A stretch of DNA of 64,000 nt from assembly GCF_002093975.1 (NCBI RefSeq), contig NZ_MSZZ01000025.1, positions 124,001 through 188,000 of the forward strand, in the 5' to 3' direction. Below the pieces are notes generated by a model that was not told the origin of the DNA, ran no database searches, and saw only the letters and a program-made list of their open reading frames with translations. This DNA comes from Thermoactinospora rubra (lineage in GTDB: Bacteria; Actinomycetota; Actinomycetes; Streptosporangiales; Streptosporangiaceae). Positions within the stretch are counted from its first letter, which is position 1, and each line of letters opens with the position of its first letter. This document shows positions 18,673 through 28,337 of this stretch, in pieces. A program made the translations under genes and the position numbers.

Positions 18673-19596
18673 ATGATGACAGCCTTCCAGCGATACCTCG
18701 CCGAGGAGATCGCGCTCGACCACGTCGAAGGGCTCATCTCGCGCCGGGAGGCGCTGCGCCGGCTCGGGCTGATGGGGCTCGGCCTGCCCGCGGCGACCGC
18801 CTTGCTGGCCGCCTGCGGCGCCGGCGGGCAGGCGGCCGGGCCGGCCACTCCGGCGGCCAGCCCGTCACCCAGCCCCTCACCCAGCCCGCCGCGCTCGCCC
18901 GCGGGCCCTTCGCCGCTGCCCACGCGGGCCATCACGTTCGCCGGGCCGGAGGGCTCGACGCTGCGGGGCGCCTGGGCGGAGGCGCCCGACCGCAAGGGGG
19001 CGGTGCTGGTCATCCACGAGAACCGCGGGCTGACCGACCACATCCGCTCGGTCGCCGGACGGCTGGCCGCCAGCGGCTACTCGGCGCTGGCGCTGGACCT
19101 GCTCTCGCGCGACGGCGGCAGCGAGTCCTTCGCCGACCCCGCCCAGATCATGGCCAGGCTCGGCGAGATCCCGCGCGAGCGGTTCGTCGCCGACATGAAG
19201 GCGGGGCTGGGCGAGCTGCAGCGGCGGGCGCAGGGCGCCAAGCTGGGGATGGTGGGCTTCTGCTTCGGCGGCGGGATGACCTGGCTGCTGCTGGCCGGCT
19301 CCGAGCCGCGCCTGGCCGCCGCCGTGCCCTTCTACGGGCCGCTGCCCGAGGGCGCCGACTTCGGCGGGACCGAGGCGGCCGTGCTGGGGGTCTATGCCGA
19401 GCAGGACGACCGGGTCAACGCCACCCGCGAGGCCGCCAGGGCCGCGCTGGAGAAGGCCGGGCTGACCTACGAGATCGTCACCTTCCCCGGCGTGAACCAC
19501 GCCTTCTTCAACGACACGGGGCCCAGGTACGACGCGGACGCCGCCGCGCAGGCCTACCAGCGGATGATCGACTGGTTCGGCCGCCACCTGGCCTAA
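18673..19596 (+). CDS. Dienelactone hydrolase family lipoprotein
   Basis: A 307-residue alpha/beta hydrolase. ATG 18673 is preferred over an upstream in-frame start because the family begins with a helical FQRYLAEEIALDHVEGLISR stretch. A twin-arginine-like SRREALRRLG, a hydrophobic segment and the lipobox LLAACG (about 42) predict a Tat-exported lipoprotein, followed by an SPSPSPSP linker. The catalytic domain has the dienelactone hydrolase triad: Cys nucleophile in GFCFGGG, Asp in YAEQDDRVN and His in GVNHAFFND. The substrate is unknown. Such secreted forms are widespread in actinomycetes. It is convergent with glyS. Confidence 0.85.
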   Translation: MMTAFQRYLAEEIALDHVEGLISRREALRRLGLMGLGLPAATALLAACGAGGQAAGPATPAASPSPSPSPSPPRSPAGPSPLPTRAITFAGPEGSTLRGAWAEAPDRKGAVLVIHENRGLTDHIRSVAGRLAASGYSALALDLLSRDGGSESFADPAQIMARLGEIPRERFVADMKAGLGELQRRAQGAKLGMVGFCFGGGMTWLLLAGSEPRLAAAVPFYGPLPEGADFGGTEAAVLGVYAEQDDRVNATREAARAALEKAGLTYEIVTFPGVNHAFFNDTGPRYDADAAAQAYQRMIDWFGRHLA

Positions 19597-19631
19597 CGCG
19601 CACCACCCGGCCCGGCGCTTGCCCGTGGACG

Positions 19632-19659
19632 GTGGACGCCGCCGCGAGACGGCGCCCAC
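19632..19659. terminator. Imperfect hairpin between convergent genes
   Basis: GTGGACGCCG (19632-19641) pairs with CGGCGCCCAC (19650-19659) with one mismatch and an 8-base loop. It sits between the hydrolase stop and the glyS stop, so it may terminate both. Confidence 0.4.
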
Positions 19660-19675
19660 GCGAGGCGAGGAGCGC

Positions 19676-21061
<1,386 letters not shown>

Positions 21062-21148
21062 GTGATCGAATCTCTTTCCGGCTGGAGGTCGGCGAGTGAA
21101 CAGGATGAGCTCCCAGCTTAGGGGACTCGGAGGCGGCCTGGCGCGCGA

Positions 21149-21439
21149 CTATTCGCCTTGTCCGGAAACGTAGACATCCTCGAACGCGCTGGGTTCGTTC
21201 AGCATCAGGATCATCAGCGGATACATCTCCATGCGGGCGGCCGACAGCGCCCGGCGGTAGAAGCCCGCCCCCTCCCACTCGCTGACCAGGGCCCACAGGT
21301 TCGGCTCGTCGACCGACCGCGCCAGCCGCCCGCGGACGTATCCGGGCTGGGCGGCCAGCGTGTCGATGATGGCCTGCCCCTGCTTGAGGAACTCCTGGGA
21401 CTGGGCCTCTGGGACGGTGTAGCGGATGACGGCGAGCAC
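21149..21439 (-). CDS. Antibiotic biosynthesis monooxygenase (ABM) family protein
   Basis: A 96-residue ferredoxin-like fold protein: MLAVIRYTVPEAQSQEFLKQ, central PGYVRGRLARSVDEPN and LVSEWEGAGFYRRAL are typical ABM features. Such proteins are small dimeric cofactor-free oxygenases, haem-degrading enzymes or of unknown role; conserved catalytic residues cannot be assigned here. It lies between the BtrH-type gene (12 bases upstream) and glyS on the same strand, so it may be co-transcribed with either. Confidence 0.75.
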   Translation of the reverse strand: MLAVIRYTVPEAQSQEFLKQGQAIIDTLAAQPGYVRGRLARSVDEPNLWALVSEWEGAGFYRRALSAARMEMYPLMILMLNEPSAFEDVYVSGQGE

Positions 21440-21451
21440 GTCTCCAGGATG

Positions 21452-22681
21452 TCAGACGATCTCCCCGAGCCGGGCCATGGCCGCGGACTCCGCCTCATAG
21501 ATCCCCATCAGCAGCCGCCCCATCGCCTCCAGGTCCGCCTGCTGTGGCTCCTTGCCGGCCTCCTGGCGCAGCCGCCACAGCTCGGCCGCGTCGGCTTCGC
21601 TCGCCGTACCCTCCGACAGCAGGGACTCGCGGACGGCCGCGGTCAGCTCCCTGATCCGGCCGTACCGCGAGGCCGGCAGCGCGGTCTCGGCGAGCTCGTG
21701 CCACAGCCCGTGGACGCGGCGGAACTCCTCCGCCACGCCCTTCAGCTCGCCCGTGTCCAGCAGCTCGGCGGCCTGGTCGAGCCCGTCGGCGAACAGGTCG
21801 CGCAGGTTGCCGCCGTCCATGCCGACCGGCTCGACCCCCTCCCACAGCGACAGCAGCGCCCCGGCCAGGCCCCGGCCGCCGGCGAAGACCCGCGGCCAGC
21901 CCTTGGCGTTGCGCTCGTCGGTCATCATCCGGCTCCACTTGCGCCAGGCGGGCAGCGAGAAGGAGTCCGAGGGGGACGACAGCGCCTCGACGCAGGCCCG
22001 CAGGCCTTCCCGTACGGCAGGCGCCGGGTCCGCGGGTTGCCCGGCCGGGCGGATGACGAACAGGCTGTTCTTGTAGGAGGTGACCCGCGCCCGGGCGGCG
22101 TCGAGCCGGTCCTGCGGCACGAGGATGGGCGCGGTGCCGCGGTCGTCGAGGTGGACCATGCCGCCGGAGCGGCGGTAGGCGATCACCGGGTGGCCGCCGT
22201 GGCCGTCGAGGTAGGGCGGCAGGTGCCAGTAGCCGACGGTGTAGCGGTCAGGGAGGACGACGCAGGGATGCCCGGCGTCGAGCTCCTCGGCCAGCTTCCG
22301 CGCGGCGCCCTTGGCGCCGGCCGTGGTGTGGTGCTCGTACGGCACGCCGAGCCGGTCGAGGGTCTGGGCCATCCAGCGGCCGGGGTACTGCCACTGGTGG
22401 CGGAAGCCCAGCGTCAGGTGGACGCTGTCGTGCCGCTTGAACTCCCACAGGATGTAGCCGGCGCCGATGCCGCCGCCGGCGAGGAACACCAGCGGCTCGG
22501 AGAGGCCGGTGAGGGCCGCGACGACGGCGCTGTCGGGGTGCCGCCCGCCGGTGAAGACCCAGTCGCCGTCCCGGGGTTCGGCCGTCGCGCCGACGACGTG
22601 CCTGCGCGCGGCGGTGTAGCTCTCGCCGGTCTTGGCCATGCGTGCCCGGATGCGGGCCTTGAGCTGCTTCTTGTCGGTCAT
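21452..22681 (-). CDS. BtrH N-terminal domain protein (papain-like acyltransferase-type fold)
   Basis: A 409-residue protein starting at ATG 22681 (MTDKKQLKARIRARMAKTGE, then SYTAARRH); the extra 26 residues of the longer open frame look non-native. Residues about 50-200 match the BtrH N-terminal domain (RHDSVHLTLGFRHQW, LDAGHPCVVLPDRYTVGYW, HPVIAYRRSGG, then a DRGTAPILVPQDRL loop). BtrH transfers the acyl side chain in butirosin biosynthesis through a Cys-His site. Here a Cys (HPCVVL) and His residues are present. The remainder is helical (DUF4872-like). No carrier protein or aminoglycoside genes are nearby, so its substrate is open. Confidence 0.75.
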   Translation of the reverse strand: MTDKKQLKARIRARMAKTGESYTAARRHVVGATAEPRDGDWVFTGGRHPDSAVVAALTGLSEPLVFLAGGGIGAGYILWEFKRHDSVHLTLGFRHQWQYPGRWMAQTLDRLGVPYEHHTTAGAKGAARKLAEELDAGHPCVVLPDRYTVGYWHLPPYLDGHGGHPVIAYRRSGGMVHLDDRGTAPILVPQDRLDAARARVTSYKNSLFVIRPAGQPADPAPAVREGLRACVEALSSPSDSFSLPAWRKWSRMMTDERNAKGWPRVFAGGRGLAGALLSLWEGVEPVGMDGGNLRDLFADGLDQAAELLDTGELKGVAEEFRRVHGLWHELAETALPASRYGRIRELTAAVRESLLSEGTASEADAAELWRLRQEAGKEPQQADLEAMGRLLMGIYEAESAAMARLGEIV

Positions 22682-22998
22682 GCCCGGTCCTGTTCGCGGC
22701 GTCGCCGAGGGCCCGGTCCACGCCCGTGAGCCCTGGCCGCCGCAGTGGTCGTCAGGCATGCCGAAGGGGCTCTCCCGAGGCGCGTTCGTCCCCTTTGCCT
22801 CCGCTGGGGGCGGGCAGCGTGGATGCCCGCTGAAGGAGGTTCGGCGCGGGAGTCGCCGGTCGGCTCATGGTAGCCCGCCGCCCGCCCCTTTCCCACCCCT
22901 TCGCCGGATCCTCCCTCCTCCACAGGGGAGACCTCGCCTGCCAGGACTCGGCGGAGGAGACCTCGGCGAGGGGGCGGGCGCGGCGCTAGGCTCGGGCC
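22682..22998. other. 317-base intergenic region with a hairpin, no recognised gene
   Basis: The region between divergent genes holds a perfect 7-bp stem (GCGGGCA/TGCCCGC, 22810-22830, 7-base loop) followed by GAAGGAGG, and a CCGAAGGGGC stretch near 22760. I compared it with glycine, c-di-AMP and other riboswitch cores and found no convincing fit. It probably holds the leftward BtrH-gene promoter as well as the rightward one at its right edge. Confidence 0.4.
22987..22992 (+). promoter_or_regulatory. -10 element TAGGCT for leaderless start
   Basis: TAGGCT (TANNNT) lies exactly six bases before GTG 22999 and no ribosome site is present, which fits a leaderless transcript. Confidence 0.45.
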
Positions 22999-23409
22999 GT
23001 GGCCACACGAGACGAACGCCGCGGGCGCCCGCGGGCCCAGCCGCGAAGCGGCGCGAACAGGCCCAAGCGGCCCCTGCCGCCGGGCGAGCGGTTCTTCACG
23101 CCCGGCGCCACCGGCCTGCGCAAGGCCGTCGAGCAGCGCAGCGCCGCTCCCATGGCCTTCCTGTTCACCCAGGTGCCGCGCTGGGTCGTGCCCGTGGTGA
23201 TGGTGGTCCTGCTGCTGACCGGCTTCGCCGTGCAGAACTGGCTGGGCGGCCTGGCCGTGCTCCCGGTGCTGGCGTTCGTCGCCTGGCTCGCCTACCTGTC
23301 CTGGCCCTCCCTCAAGCCCGGCGGCAAGCTGATGCGCGTGGCGATGCTGACCTTCCTCGCGCTCATGGCCGCCGCCAAGTTCGGGGCGTTCTACGGCAGC
23401 AGCGTATAA
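22999..23409 (+). CDS. Small membrane protein (DUF6703-like)
   Basis: A 136-residue protein: a strongly basic cytoplasmic N-terminus (1-45), then VPRWVVPVVMVVLLLTGFAV, VLPVLAFVAWLAYLSW and VAMLTFLALMAAAKFG form three membrane segments. It resembles uncharacterised actinobacterial membrane proteins (DUF6703, recalled from memory). No catalytic motif. The end overlaps the convergent aldehyde dehydrogenase by 19 bases. Confidence 0.65.
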   Translation: MATRDERRGRPRAQPRSGANRPKRPLPPGERFFTPGATGLRKAVEQRSAAPMAFLFTQVPRWVVPVVMVVLLLTGFAVQNWLGGLAVLPVLAFVAWLAYLSWPSLKPGGKLMRVAMLTFLALMAAAKFGAFYGSSV

Positions 23410-24920
23410 GTCGGGAAATTTCCGGGCAGGCGCTCGCCCTCCGGCCCCTCCGTCACCGCCCGCACGAGCAGTTCCCCGCCCACGAAGGCGCCGCGCCACG
23501 ACGCGCCCAGCCCGCCGAACAGCTCCTCCCGGTCCCCGCGCGACCGTGGCCGGTTGTGCCCGACCTTGAAGGCCCGCACCTCGGGAGCCAGCCGCCGGAA
23601 GGTCTCCTCCGAGTCGCACGACAGGGTGGCCACCAGCGCCCCGTTGCCGGCGTTCATGGCGGCCAGCAGCTCGGCCTCGGTGTCGACGAGCACGATCGTG
23701 TCGACCGGGCCGAACGGCTCGGCGTGGAACAGGGGTGAGGAGCGCGGCGGGTTCAGCAGCGTCGTCGGCGCGAAATAAGCGGAAATATCCTGCCCCGGCA
23801 GGAAAAGTCCGGCATCCACCGGAGCCCGGTACACCGGCACCGCGCCCCTGGAGACCGCCTCGTCCACCTGGTCGGCCAGCTCCTTGGCCTTCGACGAGTT
23901 GATCAGCGGCCCGAAGTCCAGCTCCGGCAGCGGATCGCCGGGCTCGGCCACCGCGAGCGGATGCCCGAAGCGCAGCGACCCGACGGCCCCGAGGTAGGCG
24001 GCCAGGAACTCGTGGAACAGCTCCCGCTGCACCACGAACCGCGGATAGGCCGTGCACCTCTGCTTGGCGTAGTCGAAGCTGCCCCGGATCTGCCGCCCGA
24101 GCAGGTCCCAGCCGGAGTACTCCCACACGCCCCAGCAGTTCAGCCCCTCCTGCTCCAGCACGTGCCTGCGGCCGAGGTCGGCCAGCGACGCCGCCACCCG
24201 GGCGCCCGCGTCCCTGCCCCCGACGAAGGACACGCAGCCCAGCTCCCGCCCGGCCACCAGGACCGGCGACAGCTCGGCCCCGCCCCCGCTGACCAGCGTG
24301 AACGGCAGGCCCCGCGAGACGGCCAGCGCCGTGGCCAGCGTGAGGCAGGCGAGCCCGCCGTCGGTCGGCGTCTTGGCGATCACCGCGTTGCCCGCGAGCG
24401 CCTGGACGAGCATGGCGTGCATGAGCACGCTCATCGGGTAGTTCCAGCTGGCGATGTTGCTGACCGGCCCCGGGAGCGGCGTGCGACCGGCCAGCATGCG
24501 GTCGATCTCCGCGAGGTACCAGCGCACGCCGTCCAGGCACCGGTCCACGTCCGCGCACGCGGTCTTCCACGGCTTGCCGATCTCCCACACCAGCAGCAGG
24601 GCCAGCAGGTCCCGGTGGGCGGCCATCGCCTCCACCGCGTCCGCCACCCTGGCCTTGCGCTCGGCGAGCGGGACGTGCCGCCACCGCCGGTGCTCGTCGA
24701 CCGCGCCCGCCACCGCCCGGGCCGCTCCCGCGCGGTCCAGCAGGGGCGGGCCGGCGAGCGCGGTGCCGTCCAGCGGCGAGAAGGCGGGCACCGGCCGGCC
24801 GTCCCGCTGCCAGAAGCCGCCCCAGTGGTTGAGCACGCGGTCGTCGTGGAAGGCCTGCGGCGCGGCCCGCACGCATCCCTCGTAGGCGTCCTGCCATGCC
24901 GTACCCGGCTTGAGCCGCAT
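23391..24920 (-). CDS. Aldehyde dehydrogenase family protein of the glyoxylate/oxalate operon
   Basis: A 509-residue member of the NAD(P)-linked aldehyde dehydrogenase superfamily. ATG 24920 is preferred because GAGGGGG stands eight bases upstream; GTG 24929 is an alternative. The NAD-site Asn (SNIASWNYPMS), Lys (VIAKTPTDGG), catalytic Glu (LEQEGLN, about 240) and Cys (KQRCTAYPR, 33 residues later) are all in place. The usual LELGG reads LEQEG, so the loop near the active site is unusual. It is the last gene of the sucCD-hyi-glxR-gcl operon, 13 bases after gcl. A substrate among C2/C3 semialdehydes or a CoA-acylating reaction is plausible but unproven. Confidence 0.8.
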   Translation of the reverse strand: MRLKPGTAWQDAYEGCVRAAPQAFHDDRVLNHWGGFWQRDGRPVPAFSPLDGTALAGPPLLDRAGAARAVAGAVDEHRRWRHVPLAERKARVADAVEAMAAHRDLLALLLVWEIGKPWKTACADVDRCLDGVRWYLAEIDRMLAGRTPLPGPVSNIASWNYPMSVLMHAMLVQALAGNAVIAKTPTDGGLACLTLATALAVSRGLPFTLVSGGGAELSPVLVAGRELGCVSFVGGRDAGARVAASLADLGRRHVLEQEGLNCWGVWEYSGWDLLGRQIRGSFDYAKQRCTAYPRFVVQRELFHEFLAAYLGAVGSLRFGHPLAVAEPGDPLPELDFGPLINSSKAKELADQVDEAVSRGAVPVYRAPVDAGLFLPGQDISAYFAPTTLLNPPRSSPLFHAEPFGPVDTIVLVDTEAELLAAMNAGNGALVATLSCDSEETFRRLAPEVRAFKVGHNRPRSRGDREELFGGLGASWRGAFVGGELLVRAVTEGPEGERLPGNFPTYTLLP

Positions 24921-24933
24921 GTCGAGCACCCCC

Positions 24934-26655
24934 TCAGTCGGACCAGTCGACGGCGACGAGCTCGGGCAGCGGCTCGAACTCCTTGATCGCGTCCAGCGCG
25001 GGGCCCATCGCGGCGTTGGCCTCGCGCTCCACCATGACCTCCACCAGCACCGGGAGCCGCTCGCTCGCGGAGGTCTCCGTGGCCCAGGCGAGCGCGTCGC
25101 GGATGTCGCCGGGCAGCTCCACCCGGCGGGCCGGGCAGCCGAAGGCCTCCATGGCCTTGACGTGGTCGATGCCGCCCTCGCCGTAGTGCAGGTCGACCGC
25201 GTAGTTCATGCCGTAGGGGATCTCGGCCTGCCGGATCAGCCCCAGGTACTCGTTGTTGATCATCACGATGACGAACGGGATGCGGTACTGCGCGGCCACC
25301 GCGACCTCCTCCATGAGGAACTGGAAGGAGTAGTCGCCCACCACGGCCACGACCTGCCGCTCGGGGTGGGCGCACTTGACCCCCATCGCCGCGGGCACCT
25401 CCCAGCCCAGCGGCCCGGCCTGCCCGCAGACCAGGTAGCGGCGCGGCAGGTAGGTGGCCTGGAACTGCCCCGACCAGATCTGGTAGAGCCCGATCGCGGT
25501 GACGAAGGTGGTGTCCCTGCCGTAGAACTCGTTGAGCTCCCTGAACACCCTCGGCGGCTTGATCGGCACGTCGTCGAAGTCGTCGCGCCGCAGCAGCGTG
25601 CCGCGCAGCTCGCCGACCCGCCGCACCCACTTGCCGGGGTTCGCAGGCCCGGTACGGCGGCGCGCCTCCTCCAGCAGCGCGGCCAGCACCGGCCGGGCGT
25701 GGCCCACGACGCCCAGGTCGGGCTCGAAGACCTTGCCGATCTGGGCGGGCTCGATGTCGACGTGGACGAAGCGCCTGCCGCGCCGGTAGACGTCCAGGTC
25801 GCCGGTGTGCCGGTCGCCGAAGCGGGCGCCCACGGCCAGCACCAGGTCGCTCTCCAGGAAGGCGGCGTTGCCCCAGCGCGTCTGCGTCTGGATGCCCGCC
25901 ATGCCCGCGAACAGGGGGTGGTCCTCGGGGAAGGCGCCCTTGCCCATGAGCGTGACCTGGACCGGGACCTGCAGGTGCTCGGCCAGCTCCCGCAGCTCCT
26001 CGCAGGCGTCCGCGATGATCACGCCCCCGCCCGCCAGGATGAGCGGCCGCTTCGCCGCCGCGAGCATGTCGCAGGCCCGCCGTACGGCACGCGGATGCGG
26101 CTCGGGCACCGGCACGGGCAGCGGCGCGTCCAGCTCGCGGTCGTACAGGCACGTGCCGCGCTGCACGTCGATCGGCAGGTCGACGAGCACCGGCCCCGGC
26201 CGTCCCGACCGGGCGACGCGGAAGGCCTCGCGGAAGATCCACGGCGCCTGGGCGGGCTCCTTGAGCTGCACCGCCCACTTGGTGACCGGTTTGGCGATCT
26301 CCACGATGTCGACCGCCTGGAAGGCCTCCTGGTGCAGCTTGGCCGTGGCCGCCTGGCCGGTGACGCAGATGATCGGGACGGAGTCGGCCAGCGCCGTGTA
26401 CAGGCCGGTGATCATGTTGGTGCCGGCCGGGCCGCTGGTGCCGACGCACACGCCCACGTTGCCGGTCACCCTGGCCCAGCCGTCGGCGGCGTGGGTGCCG
26501 CCCTCCTCGTGCCGGACCGTGACGTGCCGGATGGAGCTGTGCCGGAGCGCGGCGTACAGCGGCAGGATCGCCGCGCCCGGGATGCCGAAGACGGTGTCCA
26601 CGCCCTCCGACTCCAGCACCGCGACCACGGCCTCCATGCAGGGAACGCGGTTCAT
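24934..26655 (-). CDS. gcl: Glyoxylate carboligase-like ThDP enzyme
   Basis: Glyoxylate carboligase joins two glyoxylates to tartronate semialdehyde + CO2, using ThDP and FAD. The 573-residue protein follows Gcl closely: FGIPGAAILPLYAAL, GTSGPAGTNMITGLY, FQAVDIVEIAKPVTK, RSGRPGPVLVDLPIDVQ, the CGQAGPLGWEVPAAMGV stretch and the GDYSFQF...NN ThDP motif (about 440-470). One deviation: the Val that replaces the catalytic Glu in E. coli Gcl (RHVEG) is Glu here (RHEEG, residue 50), as in ordinary ThDP enzymes. Start ATG overlaps the glxR stop by four bases. Context (hyi, glxR) supports the glyoxylate assignment; the residue change leaves some doubt about reaction and rate. Confidence 0.82.
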   Translation of the reverse strand: MNRVPCMEAVVAVLESEGVDTVFGIPGAAILPLYAALRHSSIRHVTVRHEEGGTHAADGWARVTGNVGVCVGTSGPAGTNMITGLYTALADSVPIICVTGQAATAKLHQEAFQAVDIVEIAKPVTKWAVQLKEPAQAPWIFREAFRVARSGRPGPVLVDLPIDVQRGTCLYDRELDAPLPVPVPEPHPRAVRRACDMLAAAKRPLILAGGGVIIADACEELRELAEHLQVPVQVTLMGKGAFPEDHPLFAGMAGIQTQTRWGNAAFLESDLVLAVGARFGDRHTGDLDVYRRGRRFVHVDIEPAQIGKVFEPDLGVVGHARPVLAALLEEARRRTGPANPGKWVRRVGELRGTLLRRDDFDDVPIKPPRVFRELNEFYGRDTTFVTAIGLYQIWSGQFQATYLPRRYLVCGQAGPLGWEVPAAMGVKCAHPERQVVAVVGDYSFQFLMEEVAVAAQYRIPFVIVMINNEYLGLIRQAEIPYGMNYAVDLHYGEGGIDHVKAMEAFGCPARRVELPGDIRDALAWATETSASERLPVLVEVMVEREANAAMGPALDAIKEFEPLPELVAVDWSD

Positions 26656-27512
26656 GTGTTGAGCCTTTCGACGACCTTGAGCAGGGCGGAGTGGTCCAGC
26701 GAGCCGTGGCCCTGGGCCCTGGCGGCGGCCACGAGCTGGGCGACCAGGGCCGCCATGGGCAGCGCGACCCCGGCCTCGCGGGCGGCGGCCAGGACGATGC
26801 CCATGTCCTTGTGGTGCAGGTCGACGCGGAAGCCCGGGGTGAACTCGCGCTTGACCATGCTGTGGCGCTTGAGCTCCAGGATCCTGGACCCGGCCAGCCC
26901 GCCGGCCAGCACGTCCAGCCCGGCCACCGGGTCCACGCCGGAGGCCTCCAGGAGCACGATGGCCTCCGAGACCAGGGCGTAGACGCCGCCGACGACGAGC
27001 TGGTTGGCCGCCTTTACGGTCTGGCCGGCGCCGGACGGGCCCACGTGGACCACCGTGGTGCCCAGGGCTCGGAGGATCGGGAGGGCGGCGTCGAAGTCCT
27101 CGGCCGCGCCGCCGACCATGATCGACAGGGTGCCGTCGATCGCGCCGCGCTCTCCCCCGCTCACCGGGGCGTCGAGCGCCCTGATGCCTTTCCGCCGGGC
27201 CTGCTCGGCCACCCGGCGGGAGGTCTCGGGGCGGATCGTGCTCATGTCGAGGTACAGCAGGCCCGGTTCGCCGTACTCGAGGATCACCGGGGCGACCTCC
27301 TCCACCTGCGGCGAGTCGGGCAGCATGGTGATCACGACGTCGGCGCCCGCGACGGCCTCGGCCACGCTGCGCGCCGCGACGCCGCCCTTGGCCGCCAGCT
27401 GTGCGGTGCGCTCCTCTGCCACGTCATAGCCGGTCACGACATGTCCGGCCTTGAGGAGGTTGGCGGCCATCGGGCCGCCCATGATCCCCAGGCCGACGAA
27501 TCCGACGGTCAC
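26652..27512 (-). CDS. glxR: Tartronate semialdehyde reductase (2-hydroxy-3-oxopropionate reductase)
   Basis: A 286-residue beta-hydroxyacid dehydrogenase that reduces tartronate semialdehyde to glycerate with NAD(P)H. GTG 27512 has GGAGG five bases upstream and overlaps the hyi stop (GTGA). The Rossmann motif is VGFVGLGIMGGPMAANLLKAG at the N-terminus; the substrate loop DAPVSGGERGAIDGTL (about 122), the catalytic Lys region GAGQTVKAANQLVVGG (about 170) and KDMGIVLAAAREAGV (about 240) are as in the family. The position between hyi and gcl makes tartronate semialdehyde the most likely substrate. Confidence 0.9.
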   Translation of the reverse strand: MTVGFVGLGIMGGPMAANLLKAGHVVTGYDVAEERTAQLAAKGGVAARSVAEAVAGADVVITMLPDSPQVEEVAPVILEYGEPGLLYLDMSTIRPETSRRVAEQARRKGIRALDAPVSGGERGAIDGTLSIMVGGAAEDFDAALPILRALGTTVVHVGPSGAGQTVKAANQLVVGGVYALVSEAIVLLEASGVDPVAGLDVLAGGLAGSRILELKRHSMVKREFTPGFRVDLHHKDMGIVLAAAREAGVALPMAALVAQLVAAARAQGHGSLDHSALLKVVERLNT

Positions 27513-28276
27513 CGGTTCCTCCACTCGAACGCGCCCGGACCCTCGTGCCGGTACTCCAGCCCGACGTGCCCCCGGTACCCCGCCGCCTCCAGCCGGGTGA
27601 AGATCTCCGGGTACGGCATGCGCCCGCTGCCGGGGTGGCCGCGTCCGGGGTCGTCGGCCACCTGGACGTGGCCGAAGCGGTGGGCGGCGGTGTCGATGAG
27701 GCGCAGCACGTCCTCGCCCATGCGGTGCAGGTGGTAGAGGTCGGCCAGGAAGGCCACGTTGTCCCTCCCTACGTCGTCGATCACGTCGAACGCGGCTTGC
27801 GAGGATGTGATCGGATATTTCGGGTTTTCGTGGGAGTTGAGGGCTTCGACCACGACCGTGGCGCCGATCTGCCCGGCGGCGTCCGCCGCCCTGCGCAGGT
27901 TGGCCACGGCCAGCGACCTGTCGGCGCCGGGGCCGTTGCCGTACAGGGCGTTGAGCACCCGGCAGCCGAGGTCGGCGGCGAGCCGTACGGCGACGTCGAC
28001 GTTGGCCTGGAAGCGCGCCGCGCCGTCGGGCAGGGACAGCAGGCCACGCTCTCCCTTGGCCATGTCGCCGGCGTCGAAGTTCAGCGCCACGAGCCGGACG
28101 CCGGCGTCGCGGATCGCCGCCTTGAGGGCTTCCATCTGCTCTTCGGCCGGGACGGGCCCGTCGAACGGCCACCACATCTCCACGGCGTCGAACCCGGCCT
28201 TGGCCGCCGCGCCCGGGCGTTCCAGGAGGGGGAGGCCGGTGAACAGGATCGAGAGGTTGACGTCGAAGCTCAGCAT
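27509..28276 (-). CDS. hyi: Hydroxypyruvate isomerase
   Basis: A 255-residue TIM-barrel enzyme that interconverts hydroxypyruvate and tartronate semialdehyde. ATG 28276 has GGGAGG four bases upstream. Family features are FDAVEMWWPFD (about 32), LVALNFDAGDMAKGERGL (about 65), the metal-site Glu in VVEALNSHENP (about 140), the DLYHLHRMGED helix (about 178) and the last metal Glu in GLEYRHEG. It is translationally coupled to glxR downstream and separated by 61 bases from sucD upstream in the same operon. Confidence 0.9.
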   Translation of the reverse strand: MLSFDVNLSILFTGLPLLERPGAAAKAGFDAVEMWWPFDGPVPAEEQMEALKAAIRDAGVRLVALNFDAGDMAKGERGLLSLPDGAARFQANVDVAVRLAADLGCRVLNALYGNGPGADRSLAVANLRRAADAAGQIGATVVVEALNSHENPKYPITSSQAAFDVIDDVGRDNVAFLADLYHLHRMGEDVLRLIDTAAHRFGHVQVADDPGRGHPGSGRMPYPEIFTRLEAAGYRGHVGLEYRHEGPGAFEWRNR

Positions 28277-28337
28277 GCGACCTCCCGGCGGTGCTCGCCG
28301 TGCCACGGGCGCCCCGCCCTGCGGGTGGGCTGGGCGT

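Noticed and set aside
21062..21148. T-box leader for glyS
   Set aside because: Only 87 bases are available and no T-box sequence or anti-terminator is visible.
22741..22860. Possible glycine riboswitch (CCGAAGGGGC and GGGAGAG-like words)
   Set aside because: The elements are in the wrong order and no consistent paired core forms on either strand.
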